From: Salvia splendens
Lineage: Eukaryota; Streptophyta; Magnoliopsida; Lamiales; Lamiaceae
Length of the DNA: 64,000 nt
NCBI RefSeq assembly: GCF_004379255.2
Contig: NC_056040.1
Location: 30,718,852-30,782,851 of the forward strand
Reading direction: 5' to 3'
Part shown: piece after piece, positions 21,124-32,884 of the stretch
Numbering within the stretch: the first letter of the stretch is position 1
How the letters are laid out: the number at the start of each line of letters is the position of its first letter
Notes under the pieces: model-generated
Databases searched by the model: none
Told to the model about the DNA's origin: nothing
Seen by the model: only the letters and a program-made list of their open reading frames with translations
Made by a program: the position numbers and the translations under genes

Positions 21124-21477
21124 AAAAATGAAGAAGAAGACGATGGATAAATCTCCATTGAAGGAGAACGAAGGAAAAAATGCAGATGAAATACTTGAAG
21201 AAGAGAGAGAACGAAAGGGGAAAGTTTTTATTATGGAGTACATTTTTTAACAAGTGGTTAAACAAATTACAACAAAGAGCCTTATATATAGGCTAAGTAA
21301 AGGAACAAAAATTCAACTAATCAACCTAACTAATTACATTTTATTTTCAATTTTAATAATCCCCTCAAGATGGAAGCACAAACAAATGCTATCATCTTGA
21401 AAAGAAGCATCAAACTAAGAAGGAAACTATAAACAACTATGATTTATTCTAACTCATGGGTACAGTCACGAGCCGAG
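21124..21477. other. AT-rich stretch with a retroelement-like edge
   Basis: The minus strand has a purine run CTTGAGGGGA (about 21370-21361) followed by AT-rich sequence with TATATATAAGG. This resembles a poly-purine tract and the start of a short LTR, but no second LTR was found. Confidence 0.3.
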
Positions 21478-21716
21478 CTCACAAGCCATCGGCTCGGTTG
21501 ATCAAGTCATCGGCTTGGTTGTTGATCAAGCCATCGACTTGCTTAATCAAGCCATCATCGGCTTGCTTGATCAAGCCATGCCTGATCAAGCCATCATCGG
21601 CCTGCTTGATCAAGCCCTTGATCAAGCCATCATCGGCCGGCTTGATCAAGCCATCTTCAACACGCCCCCTCAATCCATCATCGGCCTGCTTGATCAAGCC
21701 ATCTTCAACATCTCAA
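21478..21716 (+). repeat. Minisatellite, unit about 20-27 bp
   Basis: Repeats are built on GATCAAGCCATCATCGGC followed by CTGCTT or similar, about ten degenerate copies of variable length. Any open frame across it is a by-product of the repeat. Confidence 0.85.
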
Positions 21717-22556
21717 CCACAAATTTGAGATACGCAATAGTGTTGCCCTTTCCAACACAGGAGGCTCACACCACCAGCCAATTGCAACTTCCAATCCCCC
21801 ACCCAACGCAAAACCATCAACAGCACAAAAGTCTTGCAGTTGCAACCATGTTTGTGAACAAAGCATCACTATCCATCCACCAAATCCTCTCCACAAGGAT
21901 CTCAAAAAGACTCAAACATCGGAAACTGTCCGATACAATCAGAAAACAAAGATAGATCTGAAAATATATTCACAGATTCTATCAACAACAAATCGGAGAT
22001 CTAACCGAACAATCGGTGAATCAACAAAACAAACATCCGACATACAATTGGAAAGCCAGAGATAAATCTGAAACATATTCAGATTCAACAACAAATTTGA
22101 GAAAACATATTCTCAAATCTAAACACTCAACCGATTTTAATAGGAGAGATATAAACTTGGATCATACAAATTCAATGAACAAGGATTGAGAAAAACGGAG
22201 CATACAACTCCATACTTCAACATATTACACCAAACACGAACATTGAATCGGAGAGAACCGATTACAATCGGAATTGAGAAAAATGAAAAACTCAATTGAG
22301 ATCAGAAGATAGAAAAATCACTGATCTGGAGGTCGGATGTGAAAAAATGAGAAGAATAAACCTGGAGTACATCGGCGGTGATGAGAACATCAACGAACTC
22401 TCCGCTGACAATAATCCAAAAGAAAATCAAAGTTTCCATAGATTCAGATCTGAACAGAGATAAAACCCTAGTTCTAAGGAAAACAAGTGGAGATTCAAAA
22501 AAATAGAAGAGATAGAGGTAATCAGAGGCGCGCAGCGGATTTGCGCTCTAATACCA
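21717..22556. other. Non-coding region ending in a mutated primer-binding site
   Basis: AT-rich sequence without a coding frame. At the right edge the minus strand reads TGGTATTAGAGC, one base off the initiator-Met primer site TGGTATCAGAGC. This lies next to the LTR at 22557, so the stretch is probably the leader of a minus-oriented retroelement. Confidence 0.45.
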
Positions 22557-22662
22557 TATTAGAAATGTGCCACTCACCCCGTAAAAGGCTTCATAAGGGG
22601 GAGAGTTATCCACACTTATATAGATTAGATGGGATCTTCACCAAGTGGATGTGGGACAAATT
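22557..22662 (-). repeat. Truncated short LTR, same family as the 25234-26077 array
   Basis: It matches the array LTRs from TATTAGAAATG through TTATATAG to GTGGGACAAA on the plus strand. It lacks the outer end and is joined directly to copia gag sequence. A primer site abuts it on the left. Confidence 0.75.
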
Positions 22663-25233
22663 CTCACCGGATCAAACTACATCAACTGGAGCAGATCGGT
22701 TACCACGACATTATTGGCGAAGAATAAAATCACATTTGTTAATGGAGTTCTTCTTCGACCGGCCGATGATGATCTCTTGTTTCCAGCTTGGCTCCGATGC
22801 AATAGTATGGTTGTATCGTGGCTTCGCAACTCAATCTCACCTCAGATCTGTTCGAGCATCATGTATATTGATAATGCACATGGAATCTGGTCAGATTTGC
22901 GCGATTGCTTCTCTCAACTTGACACAACTCGTGCATATCAATTGAGGCAGAAGATTATGTCTCTAACGCAAGGAAATGATGATGTCAACACTTATTTTAC
23001 AAATTTGAGAATAATTTGGGACGAGTGCAGGCATTCACAGCCTATTGCTTGGTGCGTTTGTGGCACATGTCGATGCAATAGTGGATCAAAGTGGCACACA
23101 TACCAGGAAGAAGAATGTAGCATGCAGTTTTTGATCAGGCTTAACTCCAGTTTCTCTCAGATCCGATCACGTATCTTGTCTATGATTCCTACACCTCCTT
23201 TATCCAAGGTGTTCTCTCTTGTTTTCCAGGAAGAGATGCAACACACAATTGATGGCAATGCATCTTCTATTTCTACTGTCAATCCATCGATGAGTGAGCA
23301 GTTATATTCTGCCAATGCTGCTCAGTTATATAATAGAAACAACAGGATGTGCTCTCACTGTGGCAAGACTAATCACACAGTTGATAGGTGCTTTGTGCTT
23401 CATAGATTTCCTCCGAGTTTTGGAAAAGGGAGAGGAAAACTGATTGCTAAGGATAACAATTTCTCCAGATCAGTGAATTTTGTGGAGAATAGTTTTGAAG
23501 ATTCATGTGAGATATCCACTGGTGCTGCCATGCCATATTCTGAGCAATGTCAGCAGCTAGTTCATCTATTGCAGACTCAACTTGCTGCTTCTGCCACTCT
23601 ATCCTCACCAACACCTTCTCCTTCTGTCGCACTGAATAATGACTCACCTTCATCCACTCCATCCATACCTTGCCCAAACACAAATAATTATGTTCCAACC
23701 ACCTCCAGAACTGGAAGGAAAATAACACCTCCATCTCATCTAAATGACTTCATCTGCAATTCTCTCAGTTCAGGCTCTCCTTATCATATCTCTTCATACT
23801 TCAGCCTATCCAAACTCTCTCCAGAATATCTCAAATATATAATCCTCATGTCTGCTCTCTATGAGCCTACCACATATAATCAAGCCTCCCAATACCCTGA
23901 GTGGCAGCAAGCAATGCAAGAGGAGTTGTCTGCTTTCTTAAGAACTGAAACATGGTTTGTCACTGTATTGCCATCTGGAAAAATACCCATTGATTGCAAA
24001 TGGGTCTACAAAGTGAAGTATAACCCGGATGCATCAGTGGAAAGATATAAAGCAAGGCTTGTGGCCAAAGGCTTCACCCAATTGGAAGGTGTGGACTTTC
24101 TAGACACTTTTTTACCTGTTGCAAAATTGACAACAGTGAAACTTCTACTGGCTCTAGCAGCAATCGAAGGATGGTCATTGACTCATCTTGACATAAATAA
24201 TGCATTTCTTTATGGAGACTTGGAAGAGGATATATACATGACTCTTCCACCAGGCTATGCTGTAGACTGGCAGACTGTTGAAGGGGCAACATCCCAATCA
24301 ACACTGGTTTGCAAGCTAAAGAAGTCTCTATATGGCTTGAAACAAGCATCTAGGCAATGGTACTTAAAATTCTCTGAGGTCTTAAAAGGGTTTTGGTCTA
24401 CAACAGTCTGCATCAGACCATTCTTTCTTCTTCAAAAATGATAACACGGGTTTCTTTGGCATTGTGGTGTATGTTGATGATATATTAGTGGCCACAACTG
24501 ATCCAGAGATGACAGAGAACTTCAAGAATTTTCTATCTCAGCATTTTAAGTTCAAAGATCTAGGAGTTCCCAAATATTTTCTTGGAGTTGAAATTGCCAG
24601 AAATAAGAAGGAAATTCTAATATCTCAAAGAAAGTATATAATGGACTTGTTGAGAGACACTGGAATGATGGGATGCAAACCTTCTGCAGTGCCTATGGAT
24701 CCTTTGAAGAAATTGAGAGTAGATTCAGGAAAGCCTATGGAAGATGCATCAAAATATAGGAGATTGATTGGCAGATTGTTGTACTTGTGCATCACTAGAC
24801 CTGATGTAACTTTTGGTGTACACAAACTGAGCCAATATGTGGCTAAACCTACTGATGAACATTGGGAAGCTGCAGAGATAATCCTGAAATACTTGAAAGG
24901 ATCTCCATGCCATGGCTTGTTTTATTCAAGCAGCTGCAAGATGAATCTGAGCATTTTCTGTTATGCAGATTGGGCATCATGCCAAGATACAAGAAAATCG
25001 ATGACAGACTACTGTTTATATCTTGGAAACTCTTTGATATCTTGGAAGTCCAAGAATCAGAATACCATTTCGAGATCATCAGTAGAAGCTTAGTATAGGG
25101 CAATGGCTCAAGCCACTTGTGAAGTATTATGGGCAGTGGCCCTTCTTGCTGATTTTGGAGTCAAAGTAGAGAAGGTCGTGCCTCTATATAGTGATAACCA
25201 ATCAGCCATATACATTTGCTCTAATCCAGTGTT
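22663..25233 (+). pseudogene. Copia gag-RT-RNase H remnant lacking protease and integrase
   Basis: A single frame opens with a copia gag (LTGSNYINWSRSV, then CSHCGKTNHTVDRC zinc knuckle) and passes at about 23590-23640 straight into the integrase-tail/RT linker. Copia RT then follows (CKWVYKVKYNPDASVERYKA, LDINNAFLYGDL, YGLKQASRQWY). Protease and the integrase core are missing, so an internal deletion fused gag to RT. A one-base insertion near 24393 shifts the frame before VVYVDDILVA. RNase H carries SSVEA-stop-YRAMAQ (GAG to TAG at about 25091). Sequence ends at SDNQSAIYICSNPVF, where a short LTR begins. The ORF's apparent start MDVGQ lies across the LTR junction. Confidence 0.85.
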
Positions 25234-26077
25234 TATTAGAAATGGGCCACTCACCCCTTAAAAGGCCTCATAAGAGGGAGGGTTATCCATACTTATATAG
25301 GTGAGCTAGGATCGTTACCAAGTCGATGTGTGACAAGAATTATGAATTTTAACATGCCCCCTCAAGTGTGGGCTGGAATGACACATCGGACTTCCATCAC
25401 GTGGGTAGGCAAGAGAAGAGATAAAGAGATAAAATCCATCATCGACTTGGGCCCGCTCTGATACCATATTAGAAATGGGTCACTCACCCCTTAAAAGGCC
25501 TCATAAGGGAGAGGGTTATCCCCACTTATATAGGTTAGGTGGGATCGTTACCAAGTCGATGTGGGACAGAATTTTTAGAGAATTTAACACGCCCCCTCAT
25601 GCGTGGGCCAGAAAGGACATTGGTTTTCCATTACGTGGGTAGGCAATGCAAGAGATAAAAGAACCATCATCGATGTGGGCTGGAGAAGACACCGGTCTTC
25701 CACTCGTGAGGTAGATAAGAGATAAAGAGATACAATCCATCATCGACTTGGGCCCGCTCTGATACCATATTAGAAATGAGCCACTCACCCCTTAAAAGGC
25801 CTCATAAGGGGAGGGTTATCCACACTTATATAGGTGAGCTAGGATCGTTACCAAGTCGATGTGAGACAAGAATTATGAATTTTAACACGCCCCCTCACGT
25901 GTGGGCCTGAATGACACATTGGACTTCCATCACGTGGGTAGGCAAGAGAAAAGATAAAGAGATATAATCCATCATCGACTTGGGCCCGCTCTGATACTAT
26001 ATTAGAAATGAGCCACTCACCCCTTAAAAGACCTTATAAGAGGGAGGGTTATCTATACTTATATAGACAAGCTAGGA
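25234..26077 (-). mobile_element. Tandem TRIM-type array: four short LTRs and three internal domains
   Basis: LTRs lie at 25234-25354, 25467-25589, 25768-25887 and 26000-26077 (last truncated). Each is about 120 bp and starts TGTTAAA in minus sense with an internal TATATAAG. Between them are internal domains of about 112, 178 and 112 bp. Each starts with the primer site TGGTATCAGAGC (one copy mutated to TAGTATCAGAGC) and ends in a GAGGGGGC purine tract. No protein is encoded. This is the layout of terminal-repeat retrotransposons in miniature. The middle internal domain is longer because of a local duplication. Confidence 0.85.
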
Positions 26078-27300
26078 AAAGAATTTGGAAAGGGGTTGAA
26101 TTGTGTGGCAAAATAGATGATGGAATTCTGTTTATGAGATAAGATGCACTAAGAATGCAGTCCCCCCAGAATTGAATAGGTAAGTGTGATTGGAATAGAA
26201 GACTCCTAGCAACATTCAGCAAGTGCTGATGTTTTCTTTCTACCCGGGCATTTTGTTGAAGAGTCTCAACACATGAGTGTTGTATTACAGTACCAAAGGA
26301 AGAGTATAGGGAAGGAATGTTGAATTCAGGGGCATTATCACAACGAATGGCTTTGATTTTCCTTCCAAACCGAGTGAGTACTGTGTTGAAAATTTGAGGC
26401 AAAATCACCCCAGCATCAGACTTGTTTTGCATCAAAAATGTCCAAACAAATCTAGAGCAATCATCAACCAATGTGAGGAAATATTTAAAACCTTGATTAG
26501 TGGAGGGAGTGAAGGGACCCCAGGTATCACAATGAATGAGATCAATGCAATTTTCTGCTATGCTATCTGATCTCATGAAGGAAAGATGCTTCTGTTTTGC
26601 AAGAGGACAAATTTCACATAAGGAGGTGGTAGTTTTATTTGTGAAATGAAGTACATCAGACATGGATTTTAGTTTGCCATATGATAAATGCCCCAATCTC
26701 TTGTGCCATACATCAATACTAACAACAAGAGTAACACAAGGAGCTACAAAGGAGGCTGGAAAAGAAGAAGAATCTGAAGAAGATACAAAAGAAGAAATGG
26801 CAAAACCTTTGCTTTCCATAGAATCAAAAATCTCCAGTGTATATAGGTTGCCTATTCTGGTACCCCTCCCAATCACAGTTGCCTGAGAAACTCCCTGAAT
26901 TTCAAAGGAATTGTGAGTGAAAACAACAGTACACTGAAGTGAGGAGGTCAATGAGCTTATGGAAATGAGATTAAAAGTGAAACTGGGAACACAAAGAACA
27001 GATACAAGAGTGATGGATGAGTTGAGGGTTATGGAACCAATGTGTGTAACTGGTGTAGTTGCACCATTTGGAAGATGAACAGAAGCATTCTTAATGGCAG
27101 TATAGCTATCAAACATGGACAAATCACAACATACATGATGTGTGGCCCCTGTGTCTAATAGCCAATGTGGATTTGATGTGATTACTGAAGCTACATTTGA
27201 TGTGATTACTGAAGCTACAAAATGAATGAAGGAGATAGTACCTGTGAATGAAGTTCAGACATATTCACCAAGCCATTAGGGCCAATGGCTTTTCATTCTA
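26078..27300 (-). pseudogene. Copia protease-integrase fragment, inverted relative to 22663-25233
   Basis: The minus strand reads HWLLDTGATHHVC (retropepsin), then VWHKRLGHLSYGK...CEICPLAKQ (HHCC finger), then FLTLVDDCSRFVW, IRCDNAPEF and NARVERKHQHLLN (catalytic D, D, E). It ends at RIPSSILPHNSTPFQILF, where a truncated TRIM LTR begins. A short direct duplication (GAAGCTACA...ATTACT) lies upstream of the protease. These are the domains missing from the nearby gag-RT remnant. No stop was seen within the 357-residue frame, but the piece cannot work alone. Confidence 0.85.
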
Positions 27301-28087
27301 TACTTGACAAGATGAATTTTGAAAGCCTTTACAATCCATCTTGAAGGGGCATGTGAAAGATATAGGATGAAGAATGAATCATGCATGAAATAAAGGTGAG
27401 AAGAGCTGGTGACAAAGATGCGTGTGCATGGAAATAAGAGAGGGTTGCATGAGATGCGGAGCTGGCTGACTCAGCATCCAACTGTCAATGACCGAGCATC
27501 TAGTCAGCATGAAGTTGGTTGAGAAGTTGGTTAGAGAGTTAGTTAGGAAGTTAGTTACTTGTTTCATAAAAATATCTAGCTCATTGTATAAATAGTGAGC
27601 TCGTGTGTAGTTTGTAGATTGATTGGAGTTTGATGAATAATATATTCTCCTTTATCTCAATCCTTGTTACATAATATACCGTTTATCATTTTCCACCTGG
27701 TACTGCCATCCACATGCCATCTTCCCACATCTTCATGTGGCCCAAGAGTCGATGTGAGATATAGATTAGATGGGATGTCTAATAACTTGGACTAATTGGT
27801 TTTGATTGGGAGAGAGAAAGCGGGCCGGGCAAGCTTGAGAAGCAATGGAGGGAAGTCCATGCTCAGCAGCTTCCCCTTCTTTCATCTGTTTTTCTATAAA
27901 ATTATTTCTCAGTTTCTTTTATCTTTCAAAGATTTGGACTATAGCTCTTCTTTTCTATACGAGTGCGAGTGTGGTCACGATTATGATGACTAATTATTAA
28001 AAATAAAAACATCTTTTATACTTTATTCCTTACTAGTTTAATAAATTTATTTAGGTTTGTTTTGAATAGTGTGTTCAGGACAGTAGG
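27301..28087. other. Possible LTR fragment and unassigned sequence
   Basis: On the plus strand 27330-27690 has TGTATAAATAGTGAGC followed by TGAATAATA, a promoter and poly-A pattern as in copia LTRs. It has no matching partner. From 27700 to 28087 nothing is recognised. Confidence 0.35.
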
Positions 28088-28679
28088 AGCCTAGGTAGAG
28101 GTTCCCAATCCGAACCGAACCGGACGAACCTGCCCGGAACCGTCACCGGCGGTTCGAACCGGCACCGGAACTGCCGGTTCGGCCGGGCCGGTTCCGGTTC
28201 CAATTTTTCGATAACCGTAACCGGCGGTTCGGAACCGTCGGTTTTGCCGGAACCGCCGGTTCGGCGGTTCCCGGCACAATTTCAGGCCTACTCCTAGCCT
28301 TTTCAGAAACCGGGCCCGCGGCCGCCGGATTTGACCGAAACCATGGGCGGAAACCGCCGGTTTCCACCGGCAAAACCGCCGGTTCCGCCGAAAACCGGCG
28401 GTTCCGGCGGCAAACCGGCGGTTCCGGCGGCAAACCGGTGGTTCCCGCCGTTTTTTCCAAATTTTGAAAATTCAAACAGACGCCTAAACCGCCGGTTTCC
28501 GCCGAAAACCGGCGGTTCCGGCGGTAAACCGGCGGTTTCCGCCGTGTTTTTCAATTTTTTTTTTTAAATCACAATTTTCCCCTATAAATACCCCCCAATC
28601 CTCTTCATTTCTACTCACCCCATTCTTGTGTAACTGTGTTAATAAGAATTTCTCTCTCAATCTCAATTTCTCTATTCTC

Positions 28680-29015
28680 CATTTGATAAGTATCTTATTG
28701 GTGAAAAAAGTGGGTATCTTTGGGGCAGATGGTACTGGAACACAAATTTATATATGGAATCTGGATTAATGGGGATCAGATTATAGTTTAAAATGGGAAG
28801 CTGGGTTCACTGGCGGGAGTTCGTTTCATCAGGCCATCAGGGTGGTATATTCATCTGAGTCCGACGATGAAACGAACTCCCGCCAGTGAACCCAGCTTCC
28901 CATTTTAAACTATAATCTGATCCTCATTCATCCAGATTCCATATATAAATTTGTGTTCCAGTACCATCTGCCCCAAAGATACCCACTTTTTCACCAATAA
29001 GATACTTATCAAATG
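28680..29015. repeat. Near-perfect palindrome with 150-bp arms
   Basis: Arms 28680-28830 and 28866-29015 are inverted copies differing at only a few bases (for example GATTAATGGGG against GATGAATGAGG). The loop is 35 bases. RNA crossing it would form a long hairpin. Confidence 0.95.
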
Positions 29016-29055
29016 AGGAATATCTTTTAATGATCTTCTAAGTCTTTTTTGTCAA

Positions 29056-29575
29056 CACTTGTAAGTTGTAAATTTGTAATTGTTGTAACTTGTAATTGTT
29101 ATAACTTGTATTTAAATTTTTCGATTTGTAATTGTTGTAACTTGTAATTGTTGTAACTTGTATTTAAATTTTTCGATTTGTAATTGTTGTAACTTGTATT
29201 TAAATTTTTCGATTTGTAATTGTTGTAACTTGTAATTGTTGTAAGTAACTTGTATTTAAATTTTTCGATTTGTAATTGTTGTAATTTGTAATTTTAAAGT
29301 TGTAATTTGTAATGTTAAGTAATAAGTTGTAATTTGTAATTTTAAGTTGTAATTTGTAAATTTTAAGTTGTAATTTGTAATTTTAAAGTTGTTTGTAGTT
29401 TGCAATTTTAAAGTTGTAATTTGTAATTTTAAAGTTGTAATTTGTAATTTTAAAGTTGTAATTTGTAAATTTTAAGTTGTAATTTGTAATTTTAAAGTTG
29501 TAATTTGTAATTTTAAAGTTGTAATTTGTAATTTTAAAGTTGTAATTTGTATCAATAAAATTGCATTTGAACATC
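29056..29575. repeat. AT-rich minisatellite in the hAT-like element
   Basis: The first part has repeats of TTGTAATTGTTGTAACTTG with TATTTAAATTTTTCGA spacers. The second part has about ten copies of a 19 to 20-bp AAAGTTGTAATTTGTAATTT unit. Confidence 0.9.
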
Positions 29576-29886
29576 GCTTTATTCTAATTTTATTTATGCA
29601 AATATATCTACATATTTTACTTGAATTACAAATTTAAAATGCAAAAAAAAAAAAACCACCGAACCGGATGAACCGGCCCGGAACCGGGCAAACCTAGGCG
29701 GTTTCGCGGTTCACGGTTCCGGAACCGGAACCGCCGATCCTTGGCCGGTTCGGTTTCGGTTCCATTTTTTTTCGAACCGGAACCGGCGGTTCCGAACCGT
29801 GAACCGCCGGTTCCCGAACCGTGGTGACGTCTAAGCCTAGAAAGGTTAGATAATCGTGGGGTCTTTTTACTTTTATTTTTTAGGAT

Positions 29887-31887
29887 TTTCCTCCATAATA
29901 GGAATAACCCAGCAATAGCCCAGCCATAGCCTAGCCACTGCCACATCATCAGCACTAAAAATCCTCCTGCCACATCATCAAAACAAGCAAATAGCCCAGC
30001 AATAGCTCAGCCATAGCCTAGCCACATAATATCCACATCACTATTAATTTAAAAATTGAAATGAAATAATTAACAATCACACAATATACGAAATTTAATT
30101 TACGAGACATATACGGGAAAAGTTTAATAATAATATTAAAATTTAAAAAAGTACAATATTTTAAAAAAATACATTAATTTAAAAAAAATACAATAATAAA
30201 AAGGAGTGACAATTCACTCCTCGTCTCCGTCGTCGCCGCCGCCACCACCGCCGCTGCCGGTCTCCCTCCGTGCCGCCTCCAAATCCTCCAGCATGCTCAG
30301 GAGCAATGTTTGAAGCAAACTCTTCTCCAAGGGGTCCACCGCCGCCTGCCATTCGGCCATCGTCTTGACCATCTGAGCGCGCGTTTGTTGACGAGCGAAG
30401 AATTTGAGATCCGCTGTGGATTGGCCAAGGGGGGATGCCGACTGGACCTCCTGTGAACCCCCAGCGACCCCCATCGCCTCCCGTTGAGCCCGCATGTTCC
30501 CAACCGGGCGAGTACGGCGAGCAAACGAACGAGGGGTCGGGACCTCCTGGGCCGTCTCTGGGAGGTCGTGTGAACCACCGCTACTGCCGCTGAAATCACC
30601 GGAATAGTTCAACTGTTGCTTCTTCGGCCAGCCAGAGTCGACACCTACTCGGAACTTCTCGGAGTCGTTCAGCACAAGATAGCAGTTCCAGTAGGTGAAT
30701 TCCTTGTACACCCCCTTCAGGGGGAAAGCTTTCTCCGCTATCCTCCTGCAGTCGTCCTCCGTTTGGCCACTGCTCATCATGCGGAGGGTGTTGGTGTACA
30801 AGCCCAAAAATCGAGAGACCGCAACCCTGATTCGGTCCCACCCCTTCCGGCAATCCTCCCCATTGCGTGGCCTCCCCTCCGGGCAAAACCTCTGGTAGGC
30901 TGCTGCTATCTTGCCCCACAAGTTGACGATCCTCTGGTTGTTCGAAACGAGAGGATCGTCGCAAACACTCACCCACGCCTTGGACAGCGCGACGTTCTCC
31001 GCGTCCGTCCACCTCCTCTGTACCGCGTTGTCGTCCTCACCCAGCTGCGAGGACTCGCCGACCCTTTTCCCCTTGCCTTTCTTCTTTGGGGCGCCCCGAC
31101 CCTGCCCTGCGCCCCCCGTTTGAACGGGAGCATCCGGAACACCGGAAAGATCTATCCCCAAGTCATCGAAGGAGAAAGTGTCAAACTGGGCCGGAGGCGC
31201 AGCCTCCGTTGGCGTGATGTGTGCAACGAACCAGTCGAAAAATCAAAACTGGGACGATAGACGTCCCCCGGCGTCCCCTGTGTCGCGGGCGTCCCCTGCG
31301 TCGCCGGTACCCCCGGGCATCATCTGCATCCCGGGTGCCCACCCCGGCATCTGGACACTGGGTGCCCACCCCGGCATCACCGGAAACGCCCCCGGCGGAC
31401 TCCCCCCCGCTGGTATCTCGGGAATCACCTGCTGCCACGGGTACATGTTGTAGTATGGATGCATCTGACTCGGGTGTATCTGACTCCATCCACCTCCCAC
31501 GGGGATCGGGGGAGTTTGAGATCCGCTACTCTCTGAAGTAGGCTCGTTGTTGAGATCCATTTACCGTTATTGATCTTGTACAGAAATTTAGATAGAGAGA
31601 GTACTCGTTAATACAAGTGGTGCGAATGAAAATGACGGGCAAGTCGCGTATATATAGTGTTTCAGAAAAAAAAATTAAAAATTCACGCTAGGCGGTGCGC
31701 TAGGTGATCCGGACGCTGCAATAGCGCCTAGCGGATCGCCTAGCACACCGCCTAGCGCCGCGGAACCGCCGAGCGCTAGGCGGTTTTTTTTCACGAAATC
31801 CGCTAGGCGGCTGCAATAGATCGCCTAGCGCACCGCCTAGCGCCGGCGCACGGCTAGGCGGTGCGCTAGGCGCTATTGTGGATGCTC
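29887..31887 (-). mobile_element. PIF/Harbinger-type element carrying only the Myb-like ORF
   Basis: The right terminus is the inverted repeat end CTATTGTGGATGCTC followed by TAA. The left terminus is a decayed version (CCTCCATAATAGG), so the left border is approximate. The 31680-31887 end is packed with GCGCTAGGCG-type repeats in both orientations. The left-hand tail matches, in inverse orientation, the right-hand tail of the element at 33274-33852. No transposase frame is present. Confidence 0.75.
30214..31560 (-). pseudogene. Harbinger Myb/SANT-like protein, one in-frame stop
   Basis: The frame starts at the ATG at 31560 (MDLNNEPTS, then a Gly/Pro/Met-rich segment). A TGA at 31245-31243 interrupts it, then it continues in the same frame through DTFSFDDLGIDL to the stop at 30214. 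After the stop comes a Myb/SANT-like trihelix domain (RRWTDAENVALSKAWVSV, then RIVNLWGKIAAAYQRF, then CRKGWDRI). The C-terminus has an AEWQAAVDPLEKSLL helix and an acidic Gly-rich tail. In PIF/Harbinger elements this partner binds DNA and helps bring the transposase into the nucleus. The stop leaves an internal ATG (31161) able to start a 315-residue product that keeps the Myb domain. Confidence 0.85.
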
Positions 31888-31889
31888 TA

Positions 31890-32884
31890 AATATTTGTTG
31901 ATCATGAATCGGAGCTTAGTTAGCAATGAAAATTCTTTGGCCAAAGCTCATGATGTATGTATTTATTCATTATTTATGATATTGGTTCACGTGTAAAATG
32001 TATGCTTGTTTATTATACATATTCTATTTTCTTTAAATCATGTATGATTATGTGTGTTCATAGAGATTCAATATTTTATAGGGTATCGTTACAAAGTTTG
32101 TGAAATATTAATCCCTTGTTTGTACTGTTATCTATATCATGAACGCAGTCGTCATAAAGCTAAGAAGAAGGTTTGATTCTAGTAAGTTAATCGAACTTCA
32201 GTTTATTAATATTCCTAATTTCATTTGAGGTTAATGTCACAATTAAGAACGCTGGAAATGGTTTGGAATCGTTCACATACCACATATGAATTCGACTATT
32301 ATTTGTCATTGCTTAACTGTTTATTCTCTTTCTCTTTTCTATTGTTAAAGTCAATTTGTTGGAGATTTATTTAATGGCGGACGCTTATTCATCCGTTCGT
32401 GTGACTTTTATATGTCTCCTTATTCACTAAAGTGCCTAGGTGTGACTTTTTACTATTACAAAATTATCTATCCATCATTGTATTAACATCTGTATCTATA
32501 AGAATATAGTATACTCTTGGTGAATGATGAGTAACAAGCAAGTCTTTAATACGTATTTGTCGAATAAACTAACAATTATAACCAATAGCACTTAGCTTAT
32601 GTTTCATATTAAACAAAAAATTATCTCATATTCCCTTTACTTATGAAGATTGTACAACAATTGCCTTATTAAATGTAATGCACATAAAGGCTAAAGAGTA
32701 TAGTAATTTTTTTTAACACTCATTCCAATTTATCTTGACAATACCCTTATATGTTCTTGATTAAAGCATTTCTTTATCAATTAATACGTACCTAATATTT
32801 TATTAAACGTTACAATCTAAATTGAATTGACGAAGAGAATAAAAAGTTAGTGAAAACTAGATACTTTTAGGATGACAAAGTTGC
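31890..32884. other. AT-rich intergenic, nothing recognised
   Basis: About 1 kb of AT-rich sequence lacks a coding frame, tandem repeat or terminal repeat. Confidence 0.4.

Larger units (their letters stand above)
28096..29833. mobile_element. Non-autonomous hAT-like element
   Basis: The outer 300 to 450 bp on the left and about 170 bp on the right are dense in GGTTCCGG/CCGGAACC repeats. Termini read TAGAGGTT and, inverted, TAGACGTC. AGCCTAGG at 28088-28095 and AGCCTAGA at 29834-29841 give a 7/8 match for an 8-bp target duplication. Inside are a TATA-like CTATAAATACC with a 5'-leader-like sequence (28580-28680), a large palindrome, and a minisatellite. No transposase is encoded. Confidence 0.7.

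Noticed and set aside
28143..28554. Several overlapping Pro/Gly/Arg-rich ORFs
   Set aside because: They arise from GGTTCCGG-type repeats at the end of a hAT-like element.
29383..29574. Repeat ORF with NYNFKIT units
   Set aside because: By-product of the AT-rich minisatellite.
30616..31260. 214-codon plus-strand ORF
   Set aside because: Antisense shadow of the Harbinger Myb-like frame.
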